NCBI GenBank assembly: GCA_963743785.1
Contig: CAVURD010000004.1
Location: 62,001 to 126,000 of the forward strand
Origin: Bog-473 sp963743785
Lineage (GTDB): Bacteria > Actinomycetota > Acidimicrobiia > Acidimicrobiales > RAAP-2
Length of the DNA stretch: 64,000 nucleotides
Reading direction: 5' to 3'
The notes under the pieces are model-generated. The model did no database searches and was not told the DNA's origin. It saw only the letters and a list, made by a program, of their open reading frames with translations. Positions 8,865 to 18,160 of the stretch are shown here, in pieces. The translations under genes and the position numbers were made by a program. Within the stretch, counting starts at the first letter, position 1. Every line of letters starts with the position of its first letter.

Positions 8865-10031
8865 CTATGCGATCAGGGCCTTCTCCAGGATCACCTTCTG
8901 TTCCGGCGGTTCGACCCGTCCCACCACGATGTTGTCGCTGCCGACCCACGTGGCCGCTTCTTTCAACGCCGCAGCCACCTGCTGCGTCCCACCGCGTGAG
9001 GTCAACGTGACTTGCTTGGCCATCAACGTCTTCCCGTCTCGGCCGGGATCGACCAGGCCGACCATCTTCGTGCCGGCCAGGACCGGCATGGCGAAGTACC
9101 CGAAGAGGCGCTTGTCGCGTGGTGTGTAGGCCTCGAGCCGGTGGCGGAACCCGAAGAGGCGCTCGGTACGGGGCCGATCCCAGATCAGCGAATCGAACGG
9201 GGAAAGCAACAGGCTGCGACCCCGGAGTCGGCGGCCCAACACCTCCAGAGCGGCGGGATCGGCATATGCCGGCTTCGTCCAACCCTCGACCCGCACCGGC
9301 ACGAGACCGGCCGCCTCGAGCACGGGGGGAACCAGCTTGGCCGGCACCCCGTGGTACACGGACAGATCGGCCACCGTGGCCACGCCGAGCGAGCGCCCGG
9401 CGGAACGCACCAACCGGGTGACGCATTCCTCGTCGCTCAATTCGTCGTGTCGCATCTCGTCGGGAATGGCCCGCTCGACCAGGTCGTAGACGCGCTGAAA
9501 CCCCCGGCGCTGGCGGCAGACCAGGTCGCCGACGTCCAGCAACCGTTCCGCGGCGATCTTCACTTCGGACCAGTCCCACCACGGGCCTCCCCTCTTGGCG
9601 CCGCCCAATTCCCGGGCCGTGAGAGGTCCCTCGGCGCGAAGGCGGGCCATGACCTCGCCACAGGTCTTTGTCTCGTCTTCCAAGGAGTGCCATCGCCTCC
9701 CCTTGGCCCGGCGGGCCCGGCGCTTGAAGGCGTAGGAGGGCCACTCCTCGAGCGGCAAGAGGCAGGCGGCGTGGGACCAGTACTCGAAGGTGGTGCTCGT
9801 GGGACCCCAGTAGGACGCCTCGATCCGATCTCGGTCGATCGAGCCGTGCCGGGCGTAGGCGACGAGCTCGTGCGATCGGGCCAGAACGGAAATGGTGTCG
9901 AGTTGGACGGCGCCAAGCCGGCGCAGGGTGGCCGCCGGGCCGCCGGCCGGCCGGGGGCCCAAGAGGGCCTGGGCGACGAGGGCGACCCGCCTGGCCTCGG
10001 GCGCGCCGAGCGTTGCCGATGGGGCAGACAT
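8865..10031 (-). CDS. Winged-helix DNA glycosylase, AlkZ/YcaQ-like
   Basis: 388 residues of the HTH_42 family, which includes AlkZ and YcaQ glycosylases that unhook interstrand crosslinks. The family motif QLD occurs at residues 43-45 (AVQLDTISVLARSH) and the C-terminal core SPFDSLIWDRPRTERLFGF, AYTPRDKRLFGYFAMP is well conserved. Start is ATG 10031; the frame is open upstream only as a shadow of the acyl-CoA dehydrogenase gene. It lies 17 nt downstream of that gene and may be transcribed from the same operon, although its job in DNA repair is unrelated. Confidence 0.85.
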   Translation of the reverse strand: MSAPSATLGAPEARRVALVAQALLGPRPAGGPAATLRRLGAVQLDTISVLARSHELVAYARHGSIDRDRIEASYWGPTSTTFEYWSHAACLLPLEEWPSYAFKRRARRAKGRRWHSLEDETKTCGEVMARLRAEGPLTARELGGAKRGGPWWDWSEVKIAAERLLDVGDLVCRQRRGFQRVYDLVERAIPDEMRHDELSDEECVTRLVRSAGRSLGVATVADLSVYHGVPAKLVPPVLEAAGLVPVRVEGWTKPAYADPAALEVLGRRLRGRSLLLSPFDSLIWDRPRTERLFGFRHRLEAYTPRDKRLFGYFAMPVLAGTKMVGLVDPGRDGKTLMAKQVTLTSRGGTQQVAAALKEAATWVGSDNIVVGRVEPPEQKVILEKALIA

Positions 10032-10048
10032 GGTGCCCGTGGGTCCGA

Positions 10049-11179
10049 TCAGTCCAACAGGGCGGCAGCTACCGCGTCTTCCAGGGAGCGGTCGTTCGAC
10101 CACATCACCTGCTGCTGTTTGGCCCGGCGGAAGTACAGCTGAATATCGAAGTCGAGGGTGAAGCCGACACCGCCGAAGATCTGCTGGGCCATGGCGGTGA
10201 TGTCGCGGAACGTACGGCAGGCGAACAACTTGGACATCGGGGCCAGGGAACGCAGCGACCGTCCGCTGGCTCCGGCCCAGGCCGCTTCGTGCACCAGCTG
10301 TTCGGCCCCGTCCAGGTTGGTCACCGCATCGGCCAGGTTGTGGGCCAGGGCCTGGAACGCGCCGAGCGGCTTGTCGAATTGTTGGCGGTCCTTGGCGTAC
10401 TGGTTGGTGATCTCCAGGGCGTAGCGGGCGCCACCCACTGCCTGGGCGGCCAGGAGCACCAGCGCGGGCTCGAGGACGTCCTGCCACGTGGCCCATCCTG
10501 TGCCCGCAGCGCCGATCCGATCCTGGCCGGAGAGGGCGACGTTGTCGAATGTCACTTCGTACTGCGTGTCCGACGCGATGGTGAACTGCTGGCGCAGGGT
10601 CACCCCGACGGCCGTCGGATCGACCAGGAAGAGGTCGATGGCCTCGGCGTCATCACCGGTGCGGGCCAGCACCACGAGCCGGTCGGCTGCCGCGGCGAAG
10701 GCCACGTGCCGCTTCGTCCCGCTCAGACGAAACCCGCCCTCGCCGTCCGGTTCGGCCCGGGCCTCGATACCCCGAGGCGAGTACCCGTTCTCGGGCTCGA
10801 GCCAGGCCGGAGTGAAGATAGCCTCGCCCGAGGCAAGACCGCCCAACCATTGGGTCTTCAGTGTTTCGCTGGCCGAACGGGCCAGCACCCCACCGGAGAG
10901 CACGGCGCTGACGAAGTGCGGGATCGGGGCCAGGGCGCGTCCGAACTCCTGGTACAGGGCCACGCCTTCGACCAGCGTCATGCCCGAACCGCCGTGTTCG
11001 GGCGGGAGCAACAGGCCGATGAGATCAAGCTCTCCGAGTTGGGTCCACAACGAAAGCGGGTAGCCCGTCGGGTTGTCCTCCATATCGCGGACGACGTCGA
11101 GCGGGCAGTGCCGCTGCAGCACGTCGCGCGTCGTCTGGCGCAGCATCTCCTGCTCGGGACTGAAGTCAAGGTCCAACAT
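10049..11179 (-). CDS. Acyl-CoA dehydrogenase (second subunit type)
   Basis: 376 residues. The N-terminal helical domain (LDFSPEQEMLRQTTRDVLQRH), the central beta domain with GTKRHVAFAAAADRLVVLA, and the C-terminal helices with AKDRQQFDKPLGAFQALAHNLAD and QIFGGVGFTLDFDIQLYFRRAK are all in order. It introduces a 2,3 double bond into an acyl-CoA, with FAD as cofactor. It is the last acyl-CoA gene of the minus-strand operon. A second, divergent acyl-CoA dehydrogenase begins the operon, a layout known from heteromeric FadE pairs acting on steroid side chains or bulky acyl-CoAs. Confidence 0.88.
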   Translation of the reverse strand: MLDLDFSPEQEMLRQTTRDVLQRHCPLDVVRDMEDNPTGYPLSLWTQLGELDLIGLLLPPEHGGSGMTLVEGVALYQEFGRALAPIPHFVSAVLSGGVLARSASETLKTQWLGGLASGEAIFTPAWLEPENGYSPRGIEARAEPDGEGGFRLSGTKRHVAFAAAADRLVVLARTGDDAEAIDLFLVDPTAVGVTLRQQFTIASDTQYEVTFDNVALSGQDRIGAAGTGWATWQDVLEPALVLLAAQAVGGARYALEITNQYAKDRQQFDKPLGAFQALAHNLADAVTNLDGAEQLVHEAAWAGASGRSLRSLAPMSKLFACRTFRDITAMAQQIFGGVGFTLDFDIQLYFRRAKQQQVMWSNDRSLEDAVAAALLD

Positions 11180-11221
11180 GGTCCAACTACCTCCGGATGG
11201 GCGATCGATCGGAACGGGCGT

Positions 11222-11722
11222 TCATGCGCTGACCGGCGAGGGCTGCCACTGGTCACCGCGGCGGGCCCACGGGTTGTCGTCGGTCCGACGCGGCAGTGCG
11301 ATGCGAGCGGCGCACGTGGTCTTGGTGTCACCGTCGACGGACAGGGTCACGGACACGGAGGCGAAGCCGCATCCGGACGCGTCGACGTCGGTCCCCTCGA
11401 CGATGCCATTAAGTGCCATGGTGTCCCCCGGGAAGACCGAACCCAGCATGCGGAAGGTGACCCGCCCCAATCGTCCGTGCGGGCCGGTCCAGTCGGTGAG
11501 GTAGCGCTCGAACCAGGCTGCCTGGTTGGGCGTGTTCAAGAAGATGTCCCGGGTCCCGTTGCGATTGACAGCGAAATCGTGGTCGTGGTGCATGGGGCGC
11601 CAGTCCCGCGCCGCCAGGGCGCCGAGCACCACGGTGGTGGCGCTGACGTCGTAGCGGAGTTCGGGCAGCGTGTCGCCCGGATGCACATCGTCGAAGAGAA
11701 GGGTCGGCGCGAACGTGGCCAT
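11222..11722 (-). CDS. MaoC-like hotdog dehydratase (catalytic half)
   Basis: 166 residues of a single hotdog domain. DWRPMHHDHDFAVNRNGTRDIFLN resembles the hydratase-2 motif, with the Asp and His needed to add water to an enoyl-CoA. The protein is half the size of a two-domain hydratase. Its start overlaps the stop of the next hotdog gene as ATGA (11722), so the two products are probably made together and form one heteromeric hydratase, as in ChsH1-ChsH2. Confidence 0.8.
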   Translation of the reverse strand: MATFAPTLLFDDVHPGDTLPELRYDVSATTVVLGALAARDWRPMHHDHDFAVNRNGTRDIFLNTPNQAAWFERYLTDWTGPHGRLGRVTFRMLGSVFPGDTMALNGIVEGTDVDASGCGFASVSVTLSVDGDTKTTCAARIALPRRTDDNPWARRGDQWQPSPVSA

Positions 11723-12252
11723 CAGCGGCCCGATCCGTCACTCGTGCGGCGGTAGCCGAAGCCGGTATACGACTCGACGGCGACCAGGTCTCCGTCTTGA
11801 TTGACGTAGACCACATCGATCACCCAGAACCGACCGGTGCCCAGCTTGGTCGTCTTGTCGTCGCTGATGGATCTCAGGACCTGATGGGTGCGCAGCACGT
11901 CGCCCAGGCGCACCGGAGTGTGGAATTCAATCGAGTTGTCGCTCATCACGGCCTCGGGCAGGCCGAAGAGTGCCTTGAGGTCGAAGTGCACCTGCAGCGG
12001 CAGCGCCACCTCGGTCCTCCCGGGAGCCCAACTGTGCGGGCGAAACCACACCGAGACCATGGTGGGTGGCGCGATGGGGCCGCCCGTCAGGGCCTCAGCC
12101 ACCTCGTCGTCCCAGTAGAGAGGATTGCCGTTCTCGACCGAGGCGCAGGAGGTCCAGATATACCCACGCTCGACCGGGAATTCGCTGATCTCGGGGTACT
12201 GCTCCACCCCAACCATCTCCAGCGCCCGAGCCAACAGATCGGCGTCTGTCAT
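11722..12252 (-). CDS. FAS1-like/MaoC N-terminal hotdog dehydratase (partner half)
   Basis: 176 residues resembling the N-terminal, non-catalytic hotdog domain of MaoC-type dehydratases (FPVERGYIWTSCASVENGNPLYWDDE, then HFDLKALFGLPEAVMSDNSIEFHTPVRLGD). The domain usually shapes the acyl pocket while the partner supplies catalysis. ATG 12252 overlaps the stop of the CoA-transferase gene, and its own stop overlaps the start of the catalytic half. The open frame beyond 12252 only shadows the CoA-transferase. Confidence 0.8.
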   Translation of the reverse strand: MTDADLLARALEMVGVEQYPEISEFPVERGYIWTSCASVENGNPLYWDDEVAEALTGGPIAPPTMVSVWFRPHSWAPGRTEVALPLQVHFDLKALFGLPEAVMSDNSIEFHTPVRLGDVLRTHQVLRSISDDKTTKLGTGRFWVIDVVYVNQDGDLVAVESYTGFGYRRTSDGSGR

Positions 12253-13432
12253 GCCACGACCCGGTGGGACATCCAGCGGGCGATGGTCTCGACCGGAACG
12301 CCTGCCTCCTTCAAGAGGTGCTCGGTCTGGGTCTCGGTCGGATCGGGCAGCGACACCGCCCGCTCGGGCCGATCCATGCCGGCCAGCAGCGGCGCCAGCT
12401 GGCGCAGGGAGCCCTTGGTCGGGTGGGTCGCCCGGGTGAACACGCCGCGGGCGGCGAACTGGGGGTCGTCGGCGACGTCGGCGACATCGAGCACGGGAGC
12501 GACGCAGGTGTCGGTCTCTCCGAGCAAGGCGATCCACTCGTCCCGGTTCCGGGCGGCGAAGGCTGTGGCGAAGGCAGCCCGGATGGCGGGCTGGGCCGCG
12601 TCGTCCAACTGATCCCCCGCCAGTTCGGGACAGCCGAGAGCCTGGCAGAGGTTGGCAAAGAACTTCGCCTCGATGGCGCCCACGGCCACCCATTTGCCGT
12701 CGCGGGTCTCGTACGTGCCGTAGCAGGCGAAGCGGCCGGAAAGAACGTCGTGGCCCGGCTCCGGAGCGGTGTCGAGGGCCAGATGCTCGTCAATCGGGAG
12801 CGACATGAGGGAGAGGACACCCTCGGCCACCGAGACGTCGAGGTAGGTGCCGGCGCCGCACGTGGACCGACGTACCAACGCGGTCGTGATAGCCAGGGCG
12901 GCCTGCATGCCGCCGGCGGCGGCGTCGGCGACGGTGGCGCCGGGGATGGGTGGTGCTCCATCGACACCCGGAGTACTCATGGCCAAGAACCCGCCCACGG
13001 CCAGGTAGTTGATGTCGTGACCGGCCCGGTTGGCGTACGGCCCGTTCTGGCCGTAGCCGCTGGTCGAGCAGTAGATGATGCCCGGATTGCGGGCGCTCAC
13101 CGCACCGTAACCGATGCCCAGCCGGTCGACCACACCCGGACGGAAACTTTCGATCACCACATCGGCGACATCGGCCAGGGCGAAAAAGGCGTCCCGGCCG
13201 CCGTCATCCTTGAGGTCGACCATGACCCTGCGCATGCCGCGGTGACCGCTGTAGGCGAAGAACCACGGATCATCAGCACGCGGTCTCCGTTGTGGGCACC
13301 GCACCCAATCTTGATCACCAGCGCGCCGTAGTCGGCCAGCAGGCGCGTGCAACGGGCGGCTGGTCCAACCGACGAAAAGTCGAGGACGGTGACCCCTTGC
13401 AGCGGTCCGCTGGGTGACGTGGCCGTGACCAA
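12249..13432 (-). CDS. CaiB/BaiF type III CoA-transferase, one frameshift
   Basis: Reconstructed to about 394 residues. The N-terminus (GPLQGVTVLDFSSVGPAARC, LADYGALVIKI) lies in one frame, and from about 13283 the protein continues in another (RADDPWFFAYSGHRGMRRV). Family hallmarks are SFRPGVVDRLGIGY, STSGYGQNGPY and YLDVSVAEGVL, where the Asp is the expected acyl-anhydride nucleophile. It probably activates the acid that feeds the two dehydrogenases. TTG at 13432, 4 nt after the dehydrogenase stop, is the likely start. The break may be a sequencing indel. Confidence 0.82.
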
Positions 13433-13436
13433 GAAA

Positions 13437-14618
13437 TCAGAAATTCTTGGGAAGACCGAGCTTGCGCCGGGCGATGATGTTCTTCTGGATCTCCGACGCC
13501 CCGCCGCCGATGGTGTCGATCACCGTGTAGCGGTAGGTGGACTCGGAGCGCCCGGCCATGGGTCCCCCTTCCGTCTTGACCCGCAACTGACTGCCCGGAC
13601 CGGCGATGTCCATGGCCGCATTGGCCAGGCGCTTGGAGAGCTCGGTGGCGAACAGCTTGTACTCGGAGGCCTCGGTTGTCGGGGCGGCGCCCCCCTTGCC
13701 CGACTCGAAGACGAATTTCAGGCCCATGACCCGAGCCACCTCGAGTTCGGTGGCCAGCTGGGCCAGTCGTTGCCGGATGACCGGGTCGTCCTTCAGGGCC
13801 TCGCCGTCCCGCACCGTCGTGCGCACGTACTCGGTCAAGAGCTCGAAGCGCTGGTTGATCGGCGAGAAGGTGAACATGGTGAAGCGCTCGAGGTCCAACG
13901 CTTCGGAGATGTACTGAAAGCCCCGGTTCAGCTCTCCCACCACGTAGTCGTCCGGCACGAAGACGTCGTTCAGAAAAACCTCGTTGGTGCGCTCGTCTCC
14001 CATGGTCCAGATGGCGTTGACCGTGATGCTGGGTTGATCGATGGGGACCAGGAACAGGGTGATGCCGGCGTGTTTGGCCGCGGCCGGATCGGTGCGGGCC
14101 CCCACCCAGTACCACTCGGCGAAGTGGGCCGAGGTGGTCCAGGTCTTCTGGCCGTTGAGCATCCAGCCCCCGTCGACCTTGGTCGCCTTGAGTTGCATCG
14201 AGGCGGCGTCCGAGCCCGCGTTGGGCTCGGAGTACCCGACGGCGAACTCGACCTCGTTGCGCAGGATCTTCGGCAGGAACTCGGCCTTCATGCGCTCGTT
14301 GCCATGCCGAATGATGGTCTTGCCAATGATGCCGACGCCCTTGCCGATCTGCGGACCGCCACGGCCGGCCAGCTGCTCGTTGAGGAGGTACTCGTAGACG
14401 CCTTCGCCCTCTTTACCCCCGTACTCGGCCGGCCAGGTCATACCCAGCCATCCGTGAGTTCCCAATGAGGCCATGAAGGCCCGGCGCTTGGGGGTGTCGA
14501 CGATCTGTGCCATGTTCTCCCGGGTCACGTCGAAGACTTCGGGATCATCGTTGGCGTCGAGGAACGTTTCCACCTCCTTGACGAACGCGAGCTGTTCGTC
14601 GGAGAACTCAAAATCCAT
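13437..14618 (-). CDS. Acyl-CoA dehydrogenase (first subunit type)
   Basis: 393 residues from ATG 14618, which is preceded by GGAGG. Conserved segments are YSEPNAGSDAASMQLKAT (FAD and substrate loop), LNGQKTWTTSAHFAEWYWVGART and the C-terminal IDTIGGGASEIQKNIIARR. It heads the operon. It is clearly different from the dehydrogenase at 10049-11179, which fits an alpha-beta heterotetramer or two sequential desaturations. The frame is open to 14672, but the extra residues are not family-like. Confidence 0.88.
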   Translation of the reverse strand: MDFEFSDEQLAFVKEVETFLDANDDPEVFDVTRENMAQIVDTPKRRAFMASLGTHGWLGMTWPAEYGGKEGEGVYEYLLNEQLAGRGGPQIGKGVGIIGKTIIRHGNERMKAEFLPKILRNEVEFAVGYSEPNAGSDAASMQLKATKVDGGWMLNGQKTWTTSAHFAEWYWVGARTDPAAAKHAGITLFLVPIDQPSITVNAIWTMGDERTNEVFLNDVFVPDDYVVGELNRGFQYISEALDLERFTMFTFSPINQRFELLTEYVRTTVRDGEALKDDPVIRQRLAQLATELEVARVMGLKFVFESGKGGAAPTTEASEYKLFATELSKRLANAAMDIAGPGSQLRVKTEGGPMAGRSESTYRYTVIDTIGGGASEIQKNIIARRKLGLPKNF

Positions 14619-15137
14619 GCTGGGACGACCTCCAGGGCCGGAAGGCGGCGCCAGGGAATCCCGGTCGCACACGAATCTGACTACCCGTCAGCTTAGCCTT
14701 TACCGTCTGGCCGGGTTTAGGGCTGCATTACCAGGTCAGGTGCCGAATAAACCCCGGCTTGAGCGCATCTGGTGCGGTCTGACTCGTCGGGGCGTGCCGA
14801 GTGACGTCGACTCCGTTGACGAGACGGCGAAAACACCAGGCTCAGGGGTTGGGCGCGTTACAGGCTCCGATGGCTCGAGTGGACGCACAGTTCACCGTCA
14901 CCCTAAATCTGGGGAGCAAGCGCGCACTGGCGGTCGGGATAACGCTCTTCCGGTCATCTGCCACCGGACGACTTCCCGGACCGAGCGGTCGAATCGGGGG
15001 CGTTCGTGCTCACCCGACAGTGGAATCGGGTGGCGGTTGCAGGCCCCGCGACGAGGTCCCAGAGGCTGGTGATCTACACCGCCGACGGCTGCAACGCTGC
15101 CGTCTCGGGTGCAGTCGCTGAGGGGAGTCGGAGCGAC
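14619..15137. other. Intergenic region without a recognised gene
   Basis: About 520 nt upstream of the acyl-CoA operon, so it should contain that operon's promoter and the end of the phosphate permease transcript. Small open frames exist (for example about 14943-15150 on +), but I recognise nothing in their translations. Confidence 0.45.
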
Positions 15138-16649
15138 TTATGCGGTCTCTAACTGCGAATCGGCGGGCGTGGCATCGACGACGAGGAGAGATGCGCCTTC
15201 CTGAGCGACATCGACATCGCCTGCAGACACATCCTCAAGCGTACGACCGGCCGGTTCTGGCAAGAGGGTGGTCACAGCGATGCCCAGTAACGCAGAGACA
15301 CCTGCCACAGCCAAGAGACCTCGCAGACCGATGTGATCTTGGAGGACCGGGACCAGGAATACCCCGACGAATGCACCTAGTTTGCCGATCCCGGCCGCCA
15401 TACCGTGGCCGGTCGTCCGCATGCTGACGGGGAACACTTCAGAGGGCAACACGAATGTCGTCATGTTGGGTCCGAACTGAATGAAGAAATAGCTGAGTCC
15501 GAGGATCGCCAAGAAGGGCGCCACGTACTGGGTCAAAGCAGGCACCATGGCCAGCACTAAGAAGCACACGGCCATGACGGAGAACCCGATGAACTGGAGT
15601 TTTCGGTGTCCGATGCGGTCCATCTTTGTGACGGCCAACAGGTAGCCGGGGACGGCGAAGATCACGAACATTCCCAGGGACCACAAGAGCTTGGTCTCAA
15701 GTGAGGCCGAGGGGTTGACGTCCTTCAAGATGGCTGGCAACGAGAGCGTGTTGCCGTAGTAGGCGTAATCGAACAAGAACCAAGCTCCCGCCGTGCCCAG
15801 GAGGAGTCGGAGCATCCGAGGATCGGCGAGGAACTCACGCAGCCGGAGGCGCTGGACACTCTTGTTGATTTCGGTCGGCTCCGTGATGACGCCCTCGGAA
15901 AAGCGCTCCAAATCCTGGGCGGCCCGTGCCGACTCGCCTTGGACTTGCGCCAGATACCGGGGTGACTCGGGCATCTTGGAGCGCAAATAGACGACCGCCG
16001 CAGCAGGAATGGCCCCGAGGCCGAGCAGGATTCTCCAGACCAATCCGTCCCCGATGCCCGAAGAAAGGAGAATGAGGGCGATGAGCGGTCCAACGATCAG
16101 CCCTAATGCCTGCATGGAGAAGACCAGGCCGACCAGACGGCCTCGATCTTGGCGGTTGGAGTATTCGCTCATGAAGACGGCAGAGACCGGGTAGTCCCCG
16201 CCAATGCCCAGTCCGAGAACGAGACGGGCAATGACCAGGAAAATGAAATCGGGGGCAAAAGCGGAGGCGACTGCTCCGAAAATCATGATCACGGCCACCG
16301 TGACATAGACCTTCTTTCGACCGATTACATCCGCAATGCGGCCAAAGGTGAAGGCACCGACAAAGGCACCAAGAATGGCGGCACCCGTGACCCAACTGGT
16401 CTGGAGCGTGCTGAGATGCCATTGGACGGCCACGAGGGCGGCCGCCGTGCCGATAACGAACAGGTCATAGGCGTCGGTGAAGAAGCCGACGCCTGAGATG
16501 ATGACAGTGCGGCGGTGGAACTTGCTGGTCGGTGCTTCGTTCAGCAGGTCGGTGACAGTCGATTCATGGTCCTGAACGGGAAGTTCAGCCTCAGGATCCA
16601 CAGGTGGCTTCGTCGGAAAGACCAGTTCCCCCGACTCCGACGAAAGCAC
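15138..16649 (-). CDS. MFS phosphate:H+ symporter (PHS family)
   Basis: About 503 residues with twelve predicted membrane segments. Family marks are GFFTDAYDLFVIGTA in the first helix, GRIADVIGRKKVY in the loop 2-3 and LGLGIGGDYPVSAVFMSEY, which is the PHS-type motif of Pho84-like phosphate carriers. The long loop after helix 6 is also typical. GTG 16649 is taken as the start, with GTG further in (about 16600) as an alternative. The Pho-box-like array immediately upstream and the divergent PhoU gene support phosphate as substrate and control by a PhoP-type regulator. Confidence 0.85.
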   Translation of the reverse strand: MLSSESGELVFPTKPPVDPEAELPVQDHESTVTDLLNEAPTSKFHRRTVIISGVGFFTDAYDLFVIGTAAALVAVQWHLSTLQTSWVTGAAILGAFVGAFTFGRIADVIGRKKVYVTVAVIMIFGAVASAFAPDFIFLVIARLVLGLGIGGDYPVSAVFMSEYSNRQDRGRLVGLVFSMQALGLIVGPLIALILLSSGIGDGLVWRILLGLGAIPAAAVVYLRSKMPESPRYLAQVQGESARAAQDLERFSEGVITEPTEINKSVQRLRLREFLADPRMLRLLLGTAGAWFLFDYAYYGNTLSLPAILKDVNPSASLETKLLWSLGMFVIFAVPGYLLAVTKMDRIGHRKLQFIGFSVMAVCFLVLAMVPALTQYVAPFLAILGLSYFFIQFGPNMTTFVLPSEVFPVSMRTTGHGMAAGIGKLGAFVGVFLVPVLQDHIGLRGLLAVAGVSALLGIAVTTLLPEPAGRTLEDVSAGDVDVAQEGASLLVVDATPADSQLETA

Positions 16650-16666
16650 AAGCCAACTCTTGCTGT

Positions 16667-16721
16667 CGCGGGTGAATTACAAACCATCCAAAGGTGAACT
16701 TTACGCGAACAACACGCGAAC
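16667..16721 (-). promoter_or_regulatory. Pho-box-like array: five 11-bp units
   Basis: Read on the minus strand, five consecutive 11-nt units start GTTCGCG, GTTCGCG, GTTCACC, GATGGTT and ATTCACC (plus coordinates 16711-16721, 16700-16710, 16689-16699, 16678-16688, 16667-16677). Four of five fit the actinobacterial PhoP direct-repeat unit (GTTCACC-like, 11-bp period). The array lies in the 106-bp divergent region between the phosphate permease and PhoU genes. I infer phosphate-starvation control of both. Confidence 0.75.
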
Positions 16722-16755
16722 TCTTCGTTATCTGCGCAGGTAGCCTGCTGGGGAT

Positions 16756-17379
16756 ATGGAAACTGAACCATCGGAGCTTGAGTTCATAGACCTCCGGGTG
16801 ACCCAACTCTTCGCCCTGGTGTCGGAGGCTCTGGCACGAGCGACCGAGGCGTTGTTGGGCAATGATGCCGCCGCTGGGCTTGGCGTGGTGGATGGGGATC
16901 AGGTGGTGGATGACGTGACCGCTGAGGTCGAGCTGCTGGTCTGGCGACAGCTGGACCAGGAGAATGTGACCACCTCGGTCCTCCGGCATCTGGTCGGCAT
17001 ATTGCTGATTTTGCCGGAGTTGGAGCGAAGCGGCGATCTGGCCGAACACATTGCTCAGCGGGCGGTCTCTAACCTTGGCTGCGAAATGAGTCCGTTAAGC
17101 CGGGGCATTGTCCAACGTATGGCCGAAGTCGCACTGGACATGTGGCGGGAAACGGCCGAGGCCTACGGCGACCGAGATTCCCGAAGTGCCTCCCTGGCCG
17201 AGGACGACGAAGAAATGGACATTCTGCACGAGCGCCTCACCGGCGAAATAGCAGCCGAGACGATGCCCACATCGATTGGAGCACAAGTCACTCTGCTTGC
17301 TCGCTTCTACGAGCGTTTAGGCGATCACGCGGTTGATCTCGCTCGTCGCATTGAGATGCTTCAAGGTCCGGCTTCTTGA
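16756..17379 (+). CDS. PhoU-like phosphate regulatory protein
   Basis: 207 residues in two similar three-helix halves. The paired PhoU motifs are visible: LELERSGDLAEHIAQRA (about residues 88-104) and FYERLGDHAVDLARRIEML (about 183-201), where the ERxGD residues bind metal clusters. PhoU proteins restrain phosphate uptake and PhoR signalling. This one faces a PHS permease instead of a PstSCAB operon, so it may tune that permease, as do PhoU-like proteins paired with Pit transporters. Confidence 0.85.
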   Translation: METEPSELEFIDLRVTQLFALVSEALARATEALLGNDAAAGLGVVDGDQVVDDVTAEVELLVWRQLDQENVTTSVLRHLVGILLILPELERSGDLAEHIAQRAVSNLGCEMSPLSRGIVQRMAEVALDMWRETAEAYGDRDSRSASLAEDDEEMDILHERLTGEIAAETMPTSIGAQVTLLARFYERLGDHAVDLARRIEMLQGPAS

Positions 17380-17634
17380 GCCCAGGGAGAAAAGCCTTTG
17401 ATGTTCGGTTCGGCTCATGCTGCTGCCATCAGGGGTGAGGCGCTCCCGGCTGACGGCGGATGCGCCTTCATTTCGTGTTAGACCCGGTAACACCTGGGTA
17501 TTAAATTGGAGCCAGGACCGCAGCCGGTGTGGTGGTGTTCGAATCCTGCGGCAACCTGGGCCGGAGGCCGGCGCCGAGCCGCCCTGTTTCTGGCAGGTGA
17601 CAGCGAGGCGGCGGCGATTGGAAGGGACCAGATC

Positions 17635-18093
17635 TTGGCACTATGGCCGAGGGTTTTCGTCGGTGTTGCCGCACTGGTCATCCTGGGCGGCGGAGTCAGC
17701 GCCCTCGCGTTGACCACGACGACGCCGACGACTCCGGCTCCGGCTCCACCTCCGACTGCTCAGACCAGTGTCGCCTTACCTTTCAACGTGTTCAGCGACT
17801 CCGTGCTGCCGGACGTTACCCCCGCAACGTGCGACTTGAGTTCGAACGGGTCATCGGTGGTCGCCAAGGGCACCTTCGACGCTGCTGGGAAGATCCCGCC
17901 CAACGCCAACGGCAACGGGTTGTACTCGCTGGAGGTCGGCGTCCTCGATGCTCAACAGACCCATTTTGACAAGAACTCCGTGCAGGTCACCACAGCCGAG
18001 ATCGCGGGACACGAAAAGTGGCAACTGTCCGTGGGTCTCAGCCCCGGCTACACCGCTGGTGCGTGCTACGTAGGGCTCTACGATCCGGCTTGA
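17635..18093 (+). CDS. Small exported or membrane-anchored protein of unknown function
   Basis: 152 residues starting at TTG 17635, chosen because GGAAGGGA (17620-17627) lies 7 nt upstream and because a signal-anchor helix then begins at residue 5 (PRVFVGVAALVILGGGVSALAL). A Thr/Pro/Ala linker follows, then a domain with two cysteines (TCDLSSNG, GACYVGLYD). The frame is open to 17506, but that part looks non-coding. I do not recognise the family. The layout resembles secreted actinobacterial proteins. Confidence 0.6.
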   Translation: MALWPRVFVGVAALVILGGGVSALALTTTTPTTPAPAPPPTAQTSVALPFNVFSDSVLPDVTPATCDLSSNGSSVVAKGTFDAAGKIPPNANGNGLYSLEVGVLDAQQTHFDKNSVQVTTAEIAGHEKWQLSVGLSPGYTAGACYVGLYDPA

Positions 18094-18160
18094 GCCGCAC
18101 GTATCCTGCGGCCGGTTGACTCAGAGGTCGAGCGTCGTCTGGGCACCTCCGCTCGGGCGT

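Noticed and set aside
10013..11755. A 580-codon open frame on the plus strand
   Set aside because: Antisense to an acyl-CoA dehydrogenase and a MaoC-like gene, both clearly recognisable on minus.
17530..17560. GTTCGAATCC-like sequence resembling a tRNA T-loop
   Set aside because: No matching T-stem, acceptor stem or anticodon arm could be paired around it.
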